Source: JBQTIU01 sp052387815
GTDB lineage: Bacteria; Pseudomonadota; Alphaproteobacteria; CACIAM-22H2
Assembly: GCA_052387815.1 (NCBI GenBank)
Contig: JBQTIU010000026.1
Span: 1 to 64,000, forward strand
DNA length: 64,000 nt
Reading direction: 5' to 3'
Part shown: positions 1 to 7,953 of the stretch, in pieces
How the letters are laid out: each line of letters opens with the position of its first letter
Numbering within the stretch: position 1 is the first letter of the stretch
Position numbers and translations under genes: made by a program
Notes under the pieces: model-generated
Told to the model about the DNA's origin: nothing
The model's database searches: none
What the model saw: the letters and a program-made list of their open reading frames with translations, nothing else

Positions 1-2
1 TC

Positions 3-71
3 CGCGAGGGCCACGTACATGACGTGATCATCACCAAGGAAGCTCCCAACTACCGGACTGAATCGGAGTGA
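3..71 (+). CDS. guaB: IMP dehydrogenase, C-terminal end (partial)
   Basis: The window opens inside a reading frame that ends HDVIITKEAPNYRTESE. The segment HVHDVxITKEAPNYR is the conserved C-terminus of IMP dehydrogenase, which converts IMP to XMP, the step before GMP synthetase (guaA, next gene). Only about 22 codons are visible, so catalytic residues cannot be checked. With the following intergenic repeat and the first part of guaA, its style looks Nitrospira-like rather than alphaproteobacterial. Confidence 0.8.
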   Translation, partial: REGHVHDVIITKEAPNYRTESE

Positions 72-165
72 GCGATCAGCCATCAGCAGTCAGCCAAATC
101 GAAGAAGGTCTTTCTGCAGTCCATTGAAACCGCCAAAGGCATTCCCCAGTCAGGCCCCCCTCTCG

Positions 166-193
166 TTGCTGAAAACTGATTGCTGAAAACTGA
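166..193. repeat. Tandem 14-bp repeat between guaB and guaA
   Basis: TTGCTGAAAACTGA occurs twice back to back (166-179 and 180-193). An earlier part of the same gap (about 74-100) has further CAGCCATCAGCAGTCAGCC-type repetition. Such TGAAAACTGA/ATCAGC strings are, from memory, common between genes in Nitrospira; this is recollection, not a search. Nothing like it occurs elsewhere in the window. Confidence 0.75.
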
Positions 194-203
194 ATGCTTC
201 TTC

Positions 204-1760
204 ATGGAACAGTGGCACGATAGAATCCTCATCCTCGACTTCGGGTCCCAGTACACCCAGCTCATCGCCCGCCGCATCCGTGAAGCGCAGGTCTACTCCC
301 AGATTTTCCCCTATAACACTCCCGTGGCTACGATCCTCGCCTATCGCCCCAAAGGCCTGATCTTCTCCGGGGGACCGGCCAGTGTCTACGACCGGAAGGC
401 TCCGCTGGTGCCGCAGCGGCTCTTAGAAGAGGGGTTGCCGATATTAGGCATCTGCTACGGGATGCAACTGGTTACCCACTTGCTGGACGGTGAAGTGGCG
501 AAGGCCTCGCACAGGGACTATGGCCGCGCGGAGCTGACGGCGGACGATGCCTCCGATCTGTTCAAGGGGATTTCGGCCGGCCCCTCCTTCACGGTCTGGA
601 TGTCGCACGGCGACCGGATCGAGCGGATGCCCAAAGGTTTTCGCTCGATCGCCCATACCGGCAACTCGCCGGTTGCGGCCATGAAGTCGGTGGGGGGCCA
701 TCGTCGAATCTATTGCCTGCAATTTCATCCTGAGGTGGCGCATACGGAGGGTGGGTTCAAGATCCTGCAAAATTTCGCCTACGATATTTGCGGCTGCAAG
801 CCGACCTGGACCATGAGCTCTTACGTGGAGACGGCGGTCCGCCAGATCCGCGAAGCAGTCGGGGACCGGCAAGCGATCTGTGCCTTGAGCGGGGGAGTGG
901 ATTCCTCGGTGGCGGCCGTGCTGGCACACCGTGCGGTGGGCAAACAGTTGACCTGCGTCTTTGTGGACAACGGCCTGTTGCGGCAGGGCGAAGAGCCGCA
1001 GGTCCGCAACACCTTCGCCTCACACTTCAAGATGAACCTCCGGGTGCTCGACAGCTCGGCGCAGTTCCTGGCGGCCTTGCGAACCGTGACCGACCCTGAG
1101 CGGAAGCGGAAGGTCATTGGCCGGCTCTTCATCAGGAACTTCGAGACGGAAGCGAAGCGGCTCGGCAAGGTGGACTACCTCGTGCAAGGGACCCTCTACC
1201 CGGACGTGATCGAAAGCGTCAGCTTCAAAGGGCCCTCGGCGACGATCAAGACGCATCACAACGTGGGCGGTCTGCCCACGAGGATGAAATTGCGCCTGAT
1301 CGAGCCCTTGCGCGAACTGTTCAAGGACGAGGTCCGCGAGCTCGGCCGCGAGCTCGGCCTGCCCCCGCGCCTGGTCGGCCGGCACCCCTTCCCGGGACCG
1401 GGACTCGCCATCCGCATTCCCGGCGAGGTGACGGCCGAAAGGCTCGGCGTGCTGCGCCGGGCCGATGCGATCTATCTCGAGGAGATCCGCAAGGCCGGGC
1501 TTTACGACGCCATTTGGCAGGCCTTCGCCGTGCTCTTGCCCGTGAAATCCGTGGGCGTGATGGGCGATGCGCGCTCCTATGACCATGTCTGCGCGCTGCG
1601 CGCCGTCACCTCCACCGACGGCATGACGGCCGAGGCCTATCGCTTCGCGCCCGACTTCCTGGCCGATTGCGCGACCCGCATCGTCAACGAGGTGCGCGGC
1701 ATCAACCGCGTCGTCTACGACGTGACCTCGAAGCCGCCCGGCACGATCGAGTGGGAATAG
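204..1760 (+). CDS. guaA: GMP synthase (glutamine-hydrolysing), apparently chimeric
   Basis: Cytosolic enzyme that aminates XMP to GMP using glutamine and ATP. The 518-residue product has the class I amidotransferase domain (LDFGSQYTQLIARR, GICYGMQ with the nucleophile Cys, FHPEVAHT) over about residues 1-200. The ATP-pyrophosphatase P-loop (ALSGGVDSSVAA) is near 230, and the C-terminal dimerisation domain ends in TSKPPGTIEWE. The ATG at 204 (MEQWHD) matches family N-termini better than the upstream TTG. The first three quarters resemble Nitrospira GuaA, and the guaB tail and repeat upstream fit that. From about base 1320 codon use becomes strongly GC3-rich and the protein (RKAGLYDAIWQAFAVLLPV, SYDHVCALRAVTSTDGMTA) is typically alphaproteobacterial. 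Confidence 0.95.
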   Translation: MEQWHDRILILDFGSQYTQLIARRIREAQVYSQIFPYNTPVATILAYRPKGLIFSGGPASVYDRKAPLVPQRLLEEGLPILGICYGMQLVTHLLDGEVAKASHRDYGRAELTADDASDLFKGISAGPSFTVWMSHGDRIERMPKGFRSIAHTGNSPVAAMKSVGGHRRIYCLQFHPEVAHTEGGFKILQNFAYDICGCKPTWTMSSYVETAVRQIREAVGDRQAICALSGGVDSSVAAVLAHRAVGKQLTCVFVDNGLLRQGEEPQVRNTFASHFKMNLRVLDSSAQFLAALRTVTDPERKRKVIGRLFIRNFETEAKRLGKVDYLVQGTLYPDVIESVSFKGPSATIKTHHNVGGLPTRMKLRLIEPLRELFKDEVRELGRELGLPPRLVGRHPFPGPGLAIRIPGEVTAERLGVLRRADAIYLEEIRKAGLYDAIWQAFAVLLPVKSVGVMGDARSYDHVCALRAVTSTDGMTAEAYRFAPDFLADCATRIVNEVRGINRVVYDVTSKPPGTIEWE

Positions 1761-1816
1761 CGCGCGCATTCGCGACCCCCGCCAGGCCCATGGTTGGCGA
1801 CCGACGACGCCATCGA

Positions 1817-1833
1817 GCGCCCCCCAAGGGCGC
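1817..1833. terminator. Short hairpin between convergent guaA and PilZ gene
   Basis: GCGCCC (1817-1822) and GGGCGC (1828-1833) form a 6-bp GC stem just before the stop of the opposing PilZ gene and 56 bases after the guaA stop. No T-tract follows on either strand, so termination is possible but not certain. Confidence 0.3.
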
Positions 1834-1834
1834 C

Positions 1835-2119
1835 TCAAACGAGCGGCGAGATCGCCAAGACGCCGGGGAAGACGAGGGCGATATGGGTCGGCGTCACGCG
1901 GATGACCGACGCCACGACCGTCCCGGTCCCCGGGATCTCCAGCTCGACCTTGGCGCCGACGACAAGGCCGGTATCCCCCGCGACCAGCGCCCCGCCCGCG
2001 GAGACGTCGACCAGCCGGCAGGCCACCCGCTTGCCGGCCACCAGGATATGGGTCGGCAGATTGACGACCCGGCGCGGCGCCGCACGCCGTTCAGGTACCC
2101 CCGGATCGCCCGCACTCAA
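1835..2119 (-). CDS. PilZ domain protein
   Basis: Small cytosolic protein of 94 residues made almost entirely of one PilZ domain, a cyclic-di-GMP binding fold. The N-terminal RRxxxR element (ERRAAPRR) is followed by the second signature DVSAGGALV about 25 residues on, as in c-di-GMP-binding members. An ATG at 2242 would give a longer product, but its added N-terminus is an unlikely arginine-rich stretch. The TTG at 2119 is preceded by a perfect GGAGG (complement of 2126-2130) six bases away and was chosen. The gene stands alone, converging on guaA. What it signals to is unknown. Confidence 0.75.
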   Translation of the reverse strand: MSAGDPGVPERRAAPRRVVNLPTHILVAGKRVACRLVDVSAGGALVAGDTGLVVGAKVELEIPGTGTVVASVIRVTPTHIALVFPGVLAISPLV

Positions 2120-2350
2120 TGTCCGCCTCCGTATCGCACCGGACCCGCAATCGGGTTGGCCGACCGCGCCGGGGATGATAGTTGATGCGCCGTCGAACCG
2201 CCACGACCGCCGCGTTCTTCGGCGTGGGCGCCGCCGGCGCACCCCGGCGGAACCGTTAACCGCATCTTAAGCCCGAGTCGTCTATGGTCCGCTCGGCCGG
2301 CCTGGGGATCCCAAGGGGGCTGCCCCGATCTGCGCCGGCGGAGGGAACCG

Positions 2351-2590
2351 ATGACCGAGCCATACACCAGGCGGCTCAGCGACAAGATTCTTCTCGCCTT
2401 CAACCAGGCCTGCGACATGCGGGAATCCGATGTCGCCGAGCACCTGTTGCGGGCCCTCGAACTGTCGCTGACCAGACAAGGCGGCTACGCCAAAAGCGAC
2501 CACCGCGAACACCTCGGCCCGGTGGTCGAGGCCTATGGTCGGCTTGAGGAGCTGCAGCAGCTGCCGGCTCGCAAAGTCGCCGGCGACTGA
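2351..2590 (+). CDS. Small conserved alphaproteobacterial protein
   Basis: A 79-residue hydrophilic protein (starting MTEPYTRRLSDKILLAFNQA, containing DVAEHLLRALEL) with no membrane segment or signal peptide and predicted mostly helical. A GGAGG lies 9 bases before the ATG. From memory, similar short proteins of unknown function occur in many Rhodospirillales and Rhizobiales. It is divergent from the PilZ gene and convergent with the DUF2794 gene. No function can be assigned. Confidence 0.65.
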   Translation: MTEPYTRRLSDKILLAFNQACDMRESDVAEHLLRALELSLTRQGGYAKSDHREHLGPVVEAYGRLEELQQLPARKVAGD

Positions 2591-2727
2591 ACAAGGGGGA
2601 AGCGGGCCCCGACTTTCAGGCGTGGTGCGCGACCCGCCCCGGGGAGGGCCAGGCCGGCCGCGCCGCCGCGTCGCGCGATCCGCCCCTTGTAGAGCAAGAT
2701 ATGGGGGGAGGAGGGCCGCGCGCGAGC

Positions 2728-3072
2728 TCAGGCCGGCTCTGGGCTGCGCTCGAAGACCCACAGCACTTCTTCGATGCTGCGGCCCTGGATCAGTTTCTTG
2801 GCCCCACTCGAGACCAAGTAGCGTCCGGGCCGCTCGGCGGCCGGCGCCAATTTGGATATGACATAGAGCGGACATTCGTGGGAGCGCCGGAAGACGGTGA
2901 AATCGGCGCGATCAGCCTGCTCGTCGATGGCGTAATCTCGCCATTCGCCCGCCGCCACGCGCTCGGCATAGATCGCCAGCAGCTTGTCGAAATCCCGCCG
3001 ATCGAAAAACACTCGGCTGGATGGTCGACGGTAATCATCCAGTCGCAAGAGTTTACCCGGTGGCAACTCCAT
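2728..3072 (-). CDS. DUF2794 family protein
   Basis: A 114-residue protein with the DUF2794 signature: FFDRRDFDKLLAIYAERVAAGEWRDYAID followed by a ERPGRYLV-like strand and SGAKKLIQGRSIEEVLWVF. The family is confined to Alphaproteobacteria and has no established biochemical function. Cytosolic, no membrane segment. Length equals the usual family length, so the ATG start is likely right. It is transcribed away from the thioredoxin-like gene at 3211. Confidence 0.8.
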   Translation of the reverse strand: MELPPGKLLRLDDYRRPSSRVFFDRRDFDKLLAIYAERVAAGEWRDYAIDEQADRADFTVFRRSHECPLYVISKLAPAAERPGRYLVSSGAKKLIQGRSIEEVLWVFERSPEPA

Positions 3073-3210
3073 ACGCCCTCCTGCCCATCCGGCGAAGCCA
3101 TAAAAGTGTCGCCGAATTCCCGGCCCGTGTCCATATCATCGAAATCCTTGCTCGGAAACCGGAGTTGCGGGATAAGTATCGGTTCCACGGCCAAGCAAAG
3201 GACGACCTCG

Positions 3211-3762
3211 ATGGCGACCACCACAAGCATCGGAAAGCTCGGCTGGCAGGCCAATGATTTCGCGCTCGAGGGCATCGACGGCAAGACCTGGCGGCTGTCG
3301 GAACTGCGCGGCAAGAACGGCACGCTGGTGATGTTCATTTGCAACCACTGCCCCTATGTGCGGGCCGCGATCAACCGCGTCGTGCGCGACGCCACGGACC
3401 TGGAAGCGCACGCCATCCGCTCGATCGCCGTCATGCCGAACGATCCCGTGGTTTCGCCCGGCGACTCCTTCGAGAACATGAAGGTCTTTGCCCGACAATA
3501 CAAATTGCCCTTTCCGTATGTCATCGACCGCACGCAAGACGTGGCGCGCGCCTGGAACGCGGTGTGCACGCCCGAGTTCTTCGGGCTCGATGCCGGGCTT
3601 GTGGTTCGCTACCACGGGCGTCTCGATGCCGGGGGCAAAGGCGATGATCCCGGGGCGCGGCGGGAGTTGTTCGGGGCCATGGTGGAGATCGGCAAGACCG
3701 GACGCGCGACCTCGCCCCAGACCCCCAGCATGGGTTGCTCGATCAAGTGGCGAAGCCCCTGA
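3211..3762 (+). CDS. Thioredoxin-fold (AhpC/TSA-like redoxin) protein
   Basis: 183 residues with the redoxin fold. The region after the first strands carries CNHCPYV, a CxxC motif typical of the 'thioredoxin family protein' group with CNHCPYVR, followed by the cis-Pro-containing CTPEFFGLD segment. No signal peptide is visible, so it probably acts in the cytoplasm as a thiol oxidoreductase or peroxiredoxin-like protein. The ATG at 3211 gives the start MATTTSIGKLGWQANDF expected for the family; longer upstream readings overlap the divergent DUF2794 gene. Substrate unknown. Confidence 0.8.
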   Translation: MATTTSIGKLGWQANDFALEGIDGKTWRLSELRGKNGTLVMFICNHCPYVRAAINRVVRDATDLEAHAIRSIAVMPNDPVVSPGDSFENMKVFARQYKLPFPYVIDRTQDVARAWNAVCTPEFFGLDAGLVVRYHGRLDAGGKGDDPGARRELFGAMVEIGKTGRATSPQTPSMGCSIKWRSP

Positions 3763-3899
3763 GAAAGCCGGAAAGATCGATATAAATCAAAGACGAACTT
3801 GGCGCAGCTCAGACGCCTTGTGAAGTTTGCACCGGACCTGCCGTTGGCGTTATGCTAGCGCCGGTCGGGGAGTTGCGATCGCCTTGGGAGCCATGAACT

Positions 3900-4556
3900 G
3901 TGGTCGACGACAAGGACAGATTATTCGAGGAAGTCGACGAAGATCTTCGCCGCGAGCGGGCCCTAAAACTCTGGAAGCAGTACGGCAACTACGTCATCGG
4001 CGGCGCGCTGGCCGTCGTCGTCGGTACCGGCGCGTACGTCGCTTGGCGGGATTACGAGCGCAAACGAATGGCCGCCGAGGGCGAGCGCTTCGTCGCCGCC
4101 GCCGACTTGGCGGCGGCGGGGGATACCGAACGGGCGCTGGCGGCCTTCGCCCACATCGCGCGCCAGGGCGCCGCCGGCTATGCGACTCTCGCCCGTTTGC
4201 GCGAGGCGGGGCTGAAGGCGCGGCACGGGGACGCGGCTGGCGGGCTCGCCATTTACCTTTCGATCGCCGCCGATGAGCGCGCCGGGGCCGAGTTCCGCGA
4301 CGCGGCCACCATGCTGGCGGCGCTCAGCGCCGCCGACGGCGCCGGCGGCCCGGAGCTGGAACGGCGATTGGCGGCGTTGTCGGCGTCCACTTCGCCGTGG
4401 CGCCATACGGCGCTCGAGATTGCCGCCGTCGTGGCCGCCAAGAACGGCGATGGCGCCAAGGCGCGCGAGCTGTACGCGAAAATCGCCGACGATCCGGCGG
4501 CGCCATTGGGGCTGCGAGCCCGGGCGGCGGAAATGATCCAGGCCCTCGGCGGCTAA
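3900..4556 (+). CDS. Membrane-anchored TPR protein (YfgM-like)
   Basis: 218 residues starting at GTG. A charged N-terminus (DRLFEEVDEDLRRERALKLWKQYGNY) is followed by one membrane segment (residues about 30-48) and a periplasmic tetratricopeptide-like region to the end. This layout matches the TPR_21/YfgM family that precedes bamB in many proteobacteria; YfgM is an ancillary SecYEG/periplasmic chaperone factor. The bamB gene starts 21 bases downstream, so the two are probably co-transcribed and linked to outer-membrane protein biogenesis. Confidence 0.8.
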   Translation: MVDDKDRLFEEVDEDLRRERALKLWKQYGNYVIGGALAVVVGTGAYVAWRDYERKRMAAEGERFVAAADLAAAGDTERALAAFAHIARQGAAGYATLARLREAGLKARHGDAAGGLAIYLSIAADERAGAEFRDAATMLAALSAADGAGGPELERRLAALSASTSPWRHTALEIAAVVAAKNGDGAKARELYAKIADDPAAPLGLRARAAEMIQALGG

Positions 4557-4577
4557 CCCCCGCATCCCCGCCTCGAC

Positions 4578-5900
4578 ATGTCCTGGTCGCGATTGGTTAC
4601 CGTCCTTGCGATGGCCGTGGCGCTGGCGTCGTGCAGCGAAGGTGGCTGGTTCGGCGCGCCCGCCAAACCCCCGATCCCCGGCGAACGGATCAGCGTCATG
4701 GCCGAGGATCGTGGGTTGGAGGCCGATCCGCGTCTCGCCGCGCTCGCCGTTCAGCTTCCAGCCCCCGAGCTCAACGCGAGTTGGCCCCAGCCCGGCGGCC
4801 AACCGAGCCATGCGATGCAGCATTTGGCGGGCGACGGCTTCGCCATCGCGTGGCGGACGAATGTGGGCGCTGGGGCGAGCCGGTCGGGTCGCATCGTGGC
4901 GTCGCCGGTGGTCGCCGATGGCCGCATCTTCGTCGTCGACGCGGGCACCCAGTTGAGCGCCCTCGATGCGGCGCGCGGCGACCCCCTGTGGCGGTTCGAT
5001 GTCCGCCCCGAGCACGATGCCGCCGGCGGGGCGGGCGGCGGCGTCGCTTACGATCGCGGCCGGCTTTACGTCGGCACGGGCTTCGCCCAGGTGATCGCGC
5101 TCGAGGCCGAGACCGGCAACGAGATCTGGCGCCAGACCGTGACGGCGCCGGTCCGCGCCGGACCGACGGTCGCCCACGGGCGGGTGGTCGTGATCTCGGT
5201 CGACAACCAAGTCCATGGCCTCGACGCCGCGACCGGCCGCAAGGAGTGGTCCCACAGCGGGATCTCCGAGACGGCGGGCTTCTATGGCAATTCCAGCCCG
5301 GCGATCGACGGCAATACGGTGATCGCGACCTTCTCGTCCGGGGAAATCTTCGCCTTGCGGGTCGATACCGGCCGGGTCTTGTGGTCGGACTCGCTGGCCG
5401 GGGTCCAGCGCCCCGATGCGATCTCGGCGTTCACCGACATCCGGGGGCTGGCAGTCATCAGCCGCGGCCAAGTCATCGCCACCAGCCATGGCGGACGCAT
5501 GACCGCCCTCGATCTCAGGACCGGCAGCCGGGTCTGGGACCAGAATGTCGGCAGCCTGTATACGCCGTGGCTGGCCGGCGACTTCATCTTCGTCACCACC
5601 GTCGAGGCTGAGGTCGTGTGCTTGAGCCGTCGCGACGGGCGCATACGCTGGGTGCAGGCGCTGCCGCGGTTCCAGGACGAGAAGGCGCGCCGCGGACGCA
5701 TCATCTGGACCGGGCCGGTGCTGGTTGCAGACCGGCTGTTGGTCGTCAATTCCTCCGGCGAGGCGCTGACCCTGTCGCCGCGCACCGGCGAGATCGAAAG
5801 TCGATCGTCCCTGCCCGGGCCGGTGCTCGTCACGCCCGTGGTCGCCAACCGCACGGTCTACGTGCTGACCGAGGATGCCGAGCTGGTGGCGCTGCGCTAA
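4578..5900 (+). CDS. bamB: Outer membrane protein assembly factor BamB
   Basis: 440-residue lipoprotein. The start MSWSRLVTVLAMAVALASC is a lipoprotein signal with the acylated Cys at about 19. The rest consists of repeated PQQ-like beta-propeller blades (for example LYVGTGFAQVIALEAETGNEIWRQ and similar GxxxALDxxTGxxxW repeats). BamB is part of the BAM complex that inserts beta-barrel proteins in the outer membrane. The usual alphaproteobacterial order YfgM-like/bamB/der is kept, but three queuosine genes separate bamB from der here. Confidence 0.93.
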   Translation: MSWSRLVTVLAMAVALASCSEGGWFGAPAKPPIPGERISVMAEDRGLEADPRLAALAVQLPAPELNASWPQPGGQPSHAMQHLAGDGFAIAWRTNVGAGASRSGRIVASPVVADGRIFVVDAGTQLSALDAARGDPLWRFDVRPEHDAAGGAGGGVAYDRGRLYVGTGFAQVIALEAETGNEIWRQTVTAPVRAGPTVAHGRVVVISVDNQVHGLDAATGRKEWSHSGISETAGFYGNSSPAIDGNTVIATFSSGEIFALRVDTGRVLWSDSLAGVQRPDAISAFTDIRGLAVISRGQVIATSHGGRMTALDLRTGSRVWDQNVGSLYTPWLAGDFIFVTTVEAEVVCLSRRDGRIRWVQALPRFQDEKARRGRIIWTGPVLVADRLLVVNSSGEALTLSPRTGEIESRSSLPGPVLVTPVVANRTVYVLTEDAELVALR

Positions 5901-5906
5901 CCCGAG

Positions 5907-5955
5907 CTATGCATGAGGGTGACGGCTTTCGGTAGGGACGGTCGCGGCAGGCGAT
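5907..5955 (+). repeat. Left copy of imperfect direct repeat flanking que genes
   Basis: The segment just after bamB (CGAGCT...GGCTTTCGGTAGGGACGG...CGCGGCAGGCGA) resembles the segment immediately before der at about 7890-7945. The shared core is TTTCGGTAGG, with weaker matches on both sides. It looks like the ancestral der leader, duplicated or split when queC-queE-queD entered. Confidence 0.5.
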
Positions 5956-6044
5956 GCGCGTGGCAAGCAAGACGCAGGCATGAAAAGTGAAGCGCGCGCC
6001 GAACTGCCCGAGCGACGGCCGGTCGCAAAGGGATGGAGGGCGAG

Positions 6045-6776
6045 ATGACCGATGGCCACGAAAAGGCGCTGGTGCTTTTCTCTGGCGGCCAGGATTCGAC
6101 GACGTGCCTTGCCTGGGCTCTTACTAGGTTTGGTGCGGTGGAGACCGTCGCGTTCGACTACGGGCAGCGTCATGCCATCGAGTTGGAGTGCCGCAAGACG
6201 GTTCTCGCCGAGCTACAGCGCCGGTTCCCGCAGTGGGCGCCGAAGATCGGGGACGACCAAGCCGTGGATCTCCGGGTGTTGAACTCGATCAGCGAGACGG
6301 CGCTGACACGCGATGTTCAGATCCAAATGGGTGAGAATGGTCTCCCCACGACGTTCGTGCCGGGGCGCAACATCCTCTTCCTCACCTTGGCGGCGGCCAT
6401 CGCCTACAGGCGTGGGGCGAAGCACATCGTGGGCGGCATGTGCGAGACGGACTTCTCGGGTTATCCCGATTGTCGGGATGACACCGTCAAGGCCGTGCAA
6501 CTCGCGCTGAATCTCGGCATGGATAAAAGATTCGTCATCCACACCCCGCTCATGTGGATCGACAAGGCCGCAGCCTGGAGCCTCTCTCGACAACTCGGGG
6601 GCGATGCGCTCGTCGATCTCATCCGGGAGCATACGCATACGTGTTACTACGGCGATCGGTCGCAACGGCACGAATGGGGGCATGGTTGCGGTGAATGCCC
6701 TGCCTGTCAGTTGCGCGCGGCCGGGTACCGGAAGTTCGTCGTCGAAACCTCCCCTGCGCATGCCAAAGTCGGCTGA
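6045..6776 (+). CDS. queC: 7-cyano-7-deazaguanine synthase QueC
   Basis: Converts 7-carboxy-7-deazaguanine, ammonia and ATP to preQ0 in queuosine biosynthesis. The protein (about 243 residues) has the PP-loop SGGQDSTTC near the N-terminus, DYGQRH, VPGRN for nucleotide binding, and the C-terminal zinc site CYYG...CGECPAC. The ATG at 6045 is preceded by GGAGGGCGAG and gives MTDGHEKALVLFSGG; an in-frame ATG at 6033 is possible. First gene of a queC-queE-queD cassette inserted between bamB and der. Codon use is slightly less GC-biased than in its neighbours. Confidence 0.95.
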   Translation: MTDGHEKALVLFSGGQDSTTCLAWALTRFGAVETVAFDYGQRHAIELECRKTVLAELQRRFPQWAPKIGDDQAVDLRVLNSISETALTRDVQIQMGENGLPTTFVPGRNILFLTLAAAIAYRRGAKHIVGGMCETDFSGYPDCRDDTVKAVQLALNLGMDKRFVIHTPLMWIDKAAAWSLSRQLGGDALVDLIREHTHTCYYGDRSQRHEWGHGCGECPACQLRAAGYRKFVVETSPAHAKVG

Positions 6777-6820
6777 CAGGATGTGAGCCCCGGTCGAGCA
6801 ACGAAAAAGGCCACGGCGGC

Positions 6821-7456
6821 ATGACCTACGCGGTGAAGGAACTTTTCTACACGCTTCAGGGGGAAGGGGCGAACACGGGCCGCCCCGCGGTCTTCTGTCG
6901 CTTCGCGGGCTGCAATCTGTGGTCAGGCCGCGAGGGCGACCGAGCCGCCGCGGTCTGTCGATTCTGCGATACCGACTTTGTCGGCACCGCTGGTCCGGGC
7001 GGCGGCAAGTTCGCCAGCGCCAAAGACCTTGCGGTGGCGATTCATCGACTGTGGCCAGCCAACGGGAAAGGAAAGCCGTTTGTCGTTTGTACCGGTGGCG
7101 AACCTCTGCTGCAGCTCGACGCCGAACTCATTGCGGCAATCCATGCCGAGGGATTCGAGATCGCCGTTGAAACGAACGGCACGCAACCGCCTCCGCCGGG
7201 GTTGGATTGGATCTGCGTAAGCCCAAAGGCAGGCGCGGAGTTGGTTGTGACGTGTGGCCACGAACTCAAGCTTGTGTACCCCCAATCCGGGGCCGAGCCG
7301 GAGAAGTTCGAACATCTGAACTTTGATCACTTCTTCCTTCAGCCGATGGACGGAGTGGATATCAAGCGCAATACGCAACTTGCGATCCGCTACTGCATGG
7401 AGAACCCGACATGGCGACTCAGCCTTCAGACCCACAAACGGATCGGCATCCCGTGA
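6821..7456 (+). CDS. queE: 7-carboxy-7-deazaguanine synthase QueE
   Basis: Radical SAM enzyme converting 6-carboxytetrahydropterin to 7-carboxy-7-deazaguanine. The 211-residue protein shows YTLQGEGANTGRPAVFCRFAGC followed by a cluster site spaced C-x14-C-x2-C (C-NLWSGREGDRAAAV-C-RF-C). This is the modified binding motif of the Burkholderia-type QueE rather than the ordinary CxxxCxxC. SAM-binding motif CTGGEPLLQ and SPK are present. It starts 44 bases after queC and its TGA overlaps the ATG of queD. Confidence 0.95.
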   Translation: MTYAVKELFYTLQGEGANTGRPAVFCRFAGCNLWSGREGDRAAAVCRFCDTDFVGTAGPGGGKFASAKDLAVAIHRLWPANGKGKPFVVCTGGEPLLQLDAELIAAIHAEGFEIAVETNGTQPPPPGLDWICVSPKAGAELVVTCGHELKLVYPQSGAEPEKFEHLNFDHFFLQPMDGVDIKRNTQLAIRYCMENPTWRLSLQTHKRIGIP

Positions 7457-7929
7457 TGCGCGGTGCGATGGAGCTCTTCGTCGAATTCGAGTTCGATGCC
7501 GCGCACTACTTCGAGCACAAGCCCCTTGGCCACAAGCACCGCAGACTACACGGGCACTCCTTTCGAGTGGAGGTCGCGGTCCGAGGCTGGCCCGATCCGG
7601 AGACCGGTGTCATCGTCGATTTCGAGGAACTCGAGAGCGCTGTAGCCCAGCTGCGTGACCAACTGGATCATAACTTTCTAAATGAAATTGAGGGACTACG
7701 AGTCCCGAGCCTGGAGAATATTGCGATATGGGTATGGACCCATCTAAAGCCGAAGTTTGCAGCGCTAACGCGTGTCGTCGTTCGTCGCGACTCTTGCCGG
7801 CAAGGCTGCTCGCTCTCGGGTGACCCCGAAGTGGATTCGGCGTTATCGTCAAAATCGCGAAGAGAACCGGCCGGAGAACCCAACCTTGCACGAGCCTGCC
7901 CCATGCACGCGAGTGATCGGTTTCGGTAG
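7456..7929 (+). CDS. queD: QueD-like 6-carboxytetrahydropterin synthase, catalytic Cys replaced
   Basis: PTPS/QueD family protein that should make 6-carboxytetrahydropterin from dihydroneopterin triphosphate. Zinc ligands are visible (FDAAHYF; LHGHSF), with GVIVDFEEL, LDHNFLN and PSLENIAIW. In E. coli QueD the segment is GHKCGRLHGHS; here it is GHKHRRLHGHS, so the catalytic Cys is His, and the later KET-C segment is RRDSC. The C-terminus runs about 30 residues beyond the usual end, through the former der leader. The ATG at 7456 overlaps the queE stop. Either a divergent catalytic arrangement or a degenerate copy. Confidence 0.88.
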   Translation: MRGAMELFVEFEFDAAHYFEHKPLGHKHRRLHGHSFRVEVAVRGWPDPETGVIVDFEELESAVAQLRDQLDHNFLNEIEGLRVPSLENIAIWVWTHLKPKFAALTRVVVRRDSCRQGCSLSGDPEVDSALSSKSRREPAGEPNLARACPMHASDRFR

Positions 7930-7945
7930 GAGCGCTCGCGGCGGG
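7890..7945 (+). repeat. Right copy of imperfect direct repeat flanking que genes
   Basis: Segment just before der (CGAGCC...ATCGGTTTCGGTAGGAGCG...CGCGGCGGGAGA), similar to 5907-5955 after bamB, with the exact core TTTCGGTAGG. It overlaps the extended queD C-terminus and contains the likely der ribosome-binding region. Confidence 0.5.
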
Positions 7946-7953
7946 AGACCGGG

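Noticed and set aside
5901..6044. preQ1 riboswitch before queC
   Set aside because: No preQ1-I type A-rich tail and loop sequence is present.
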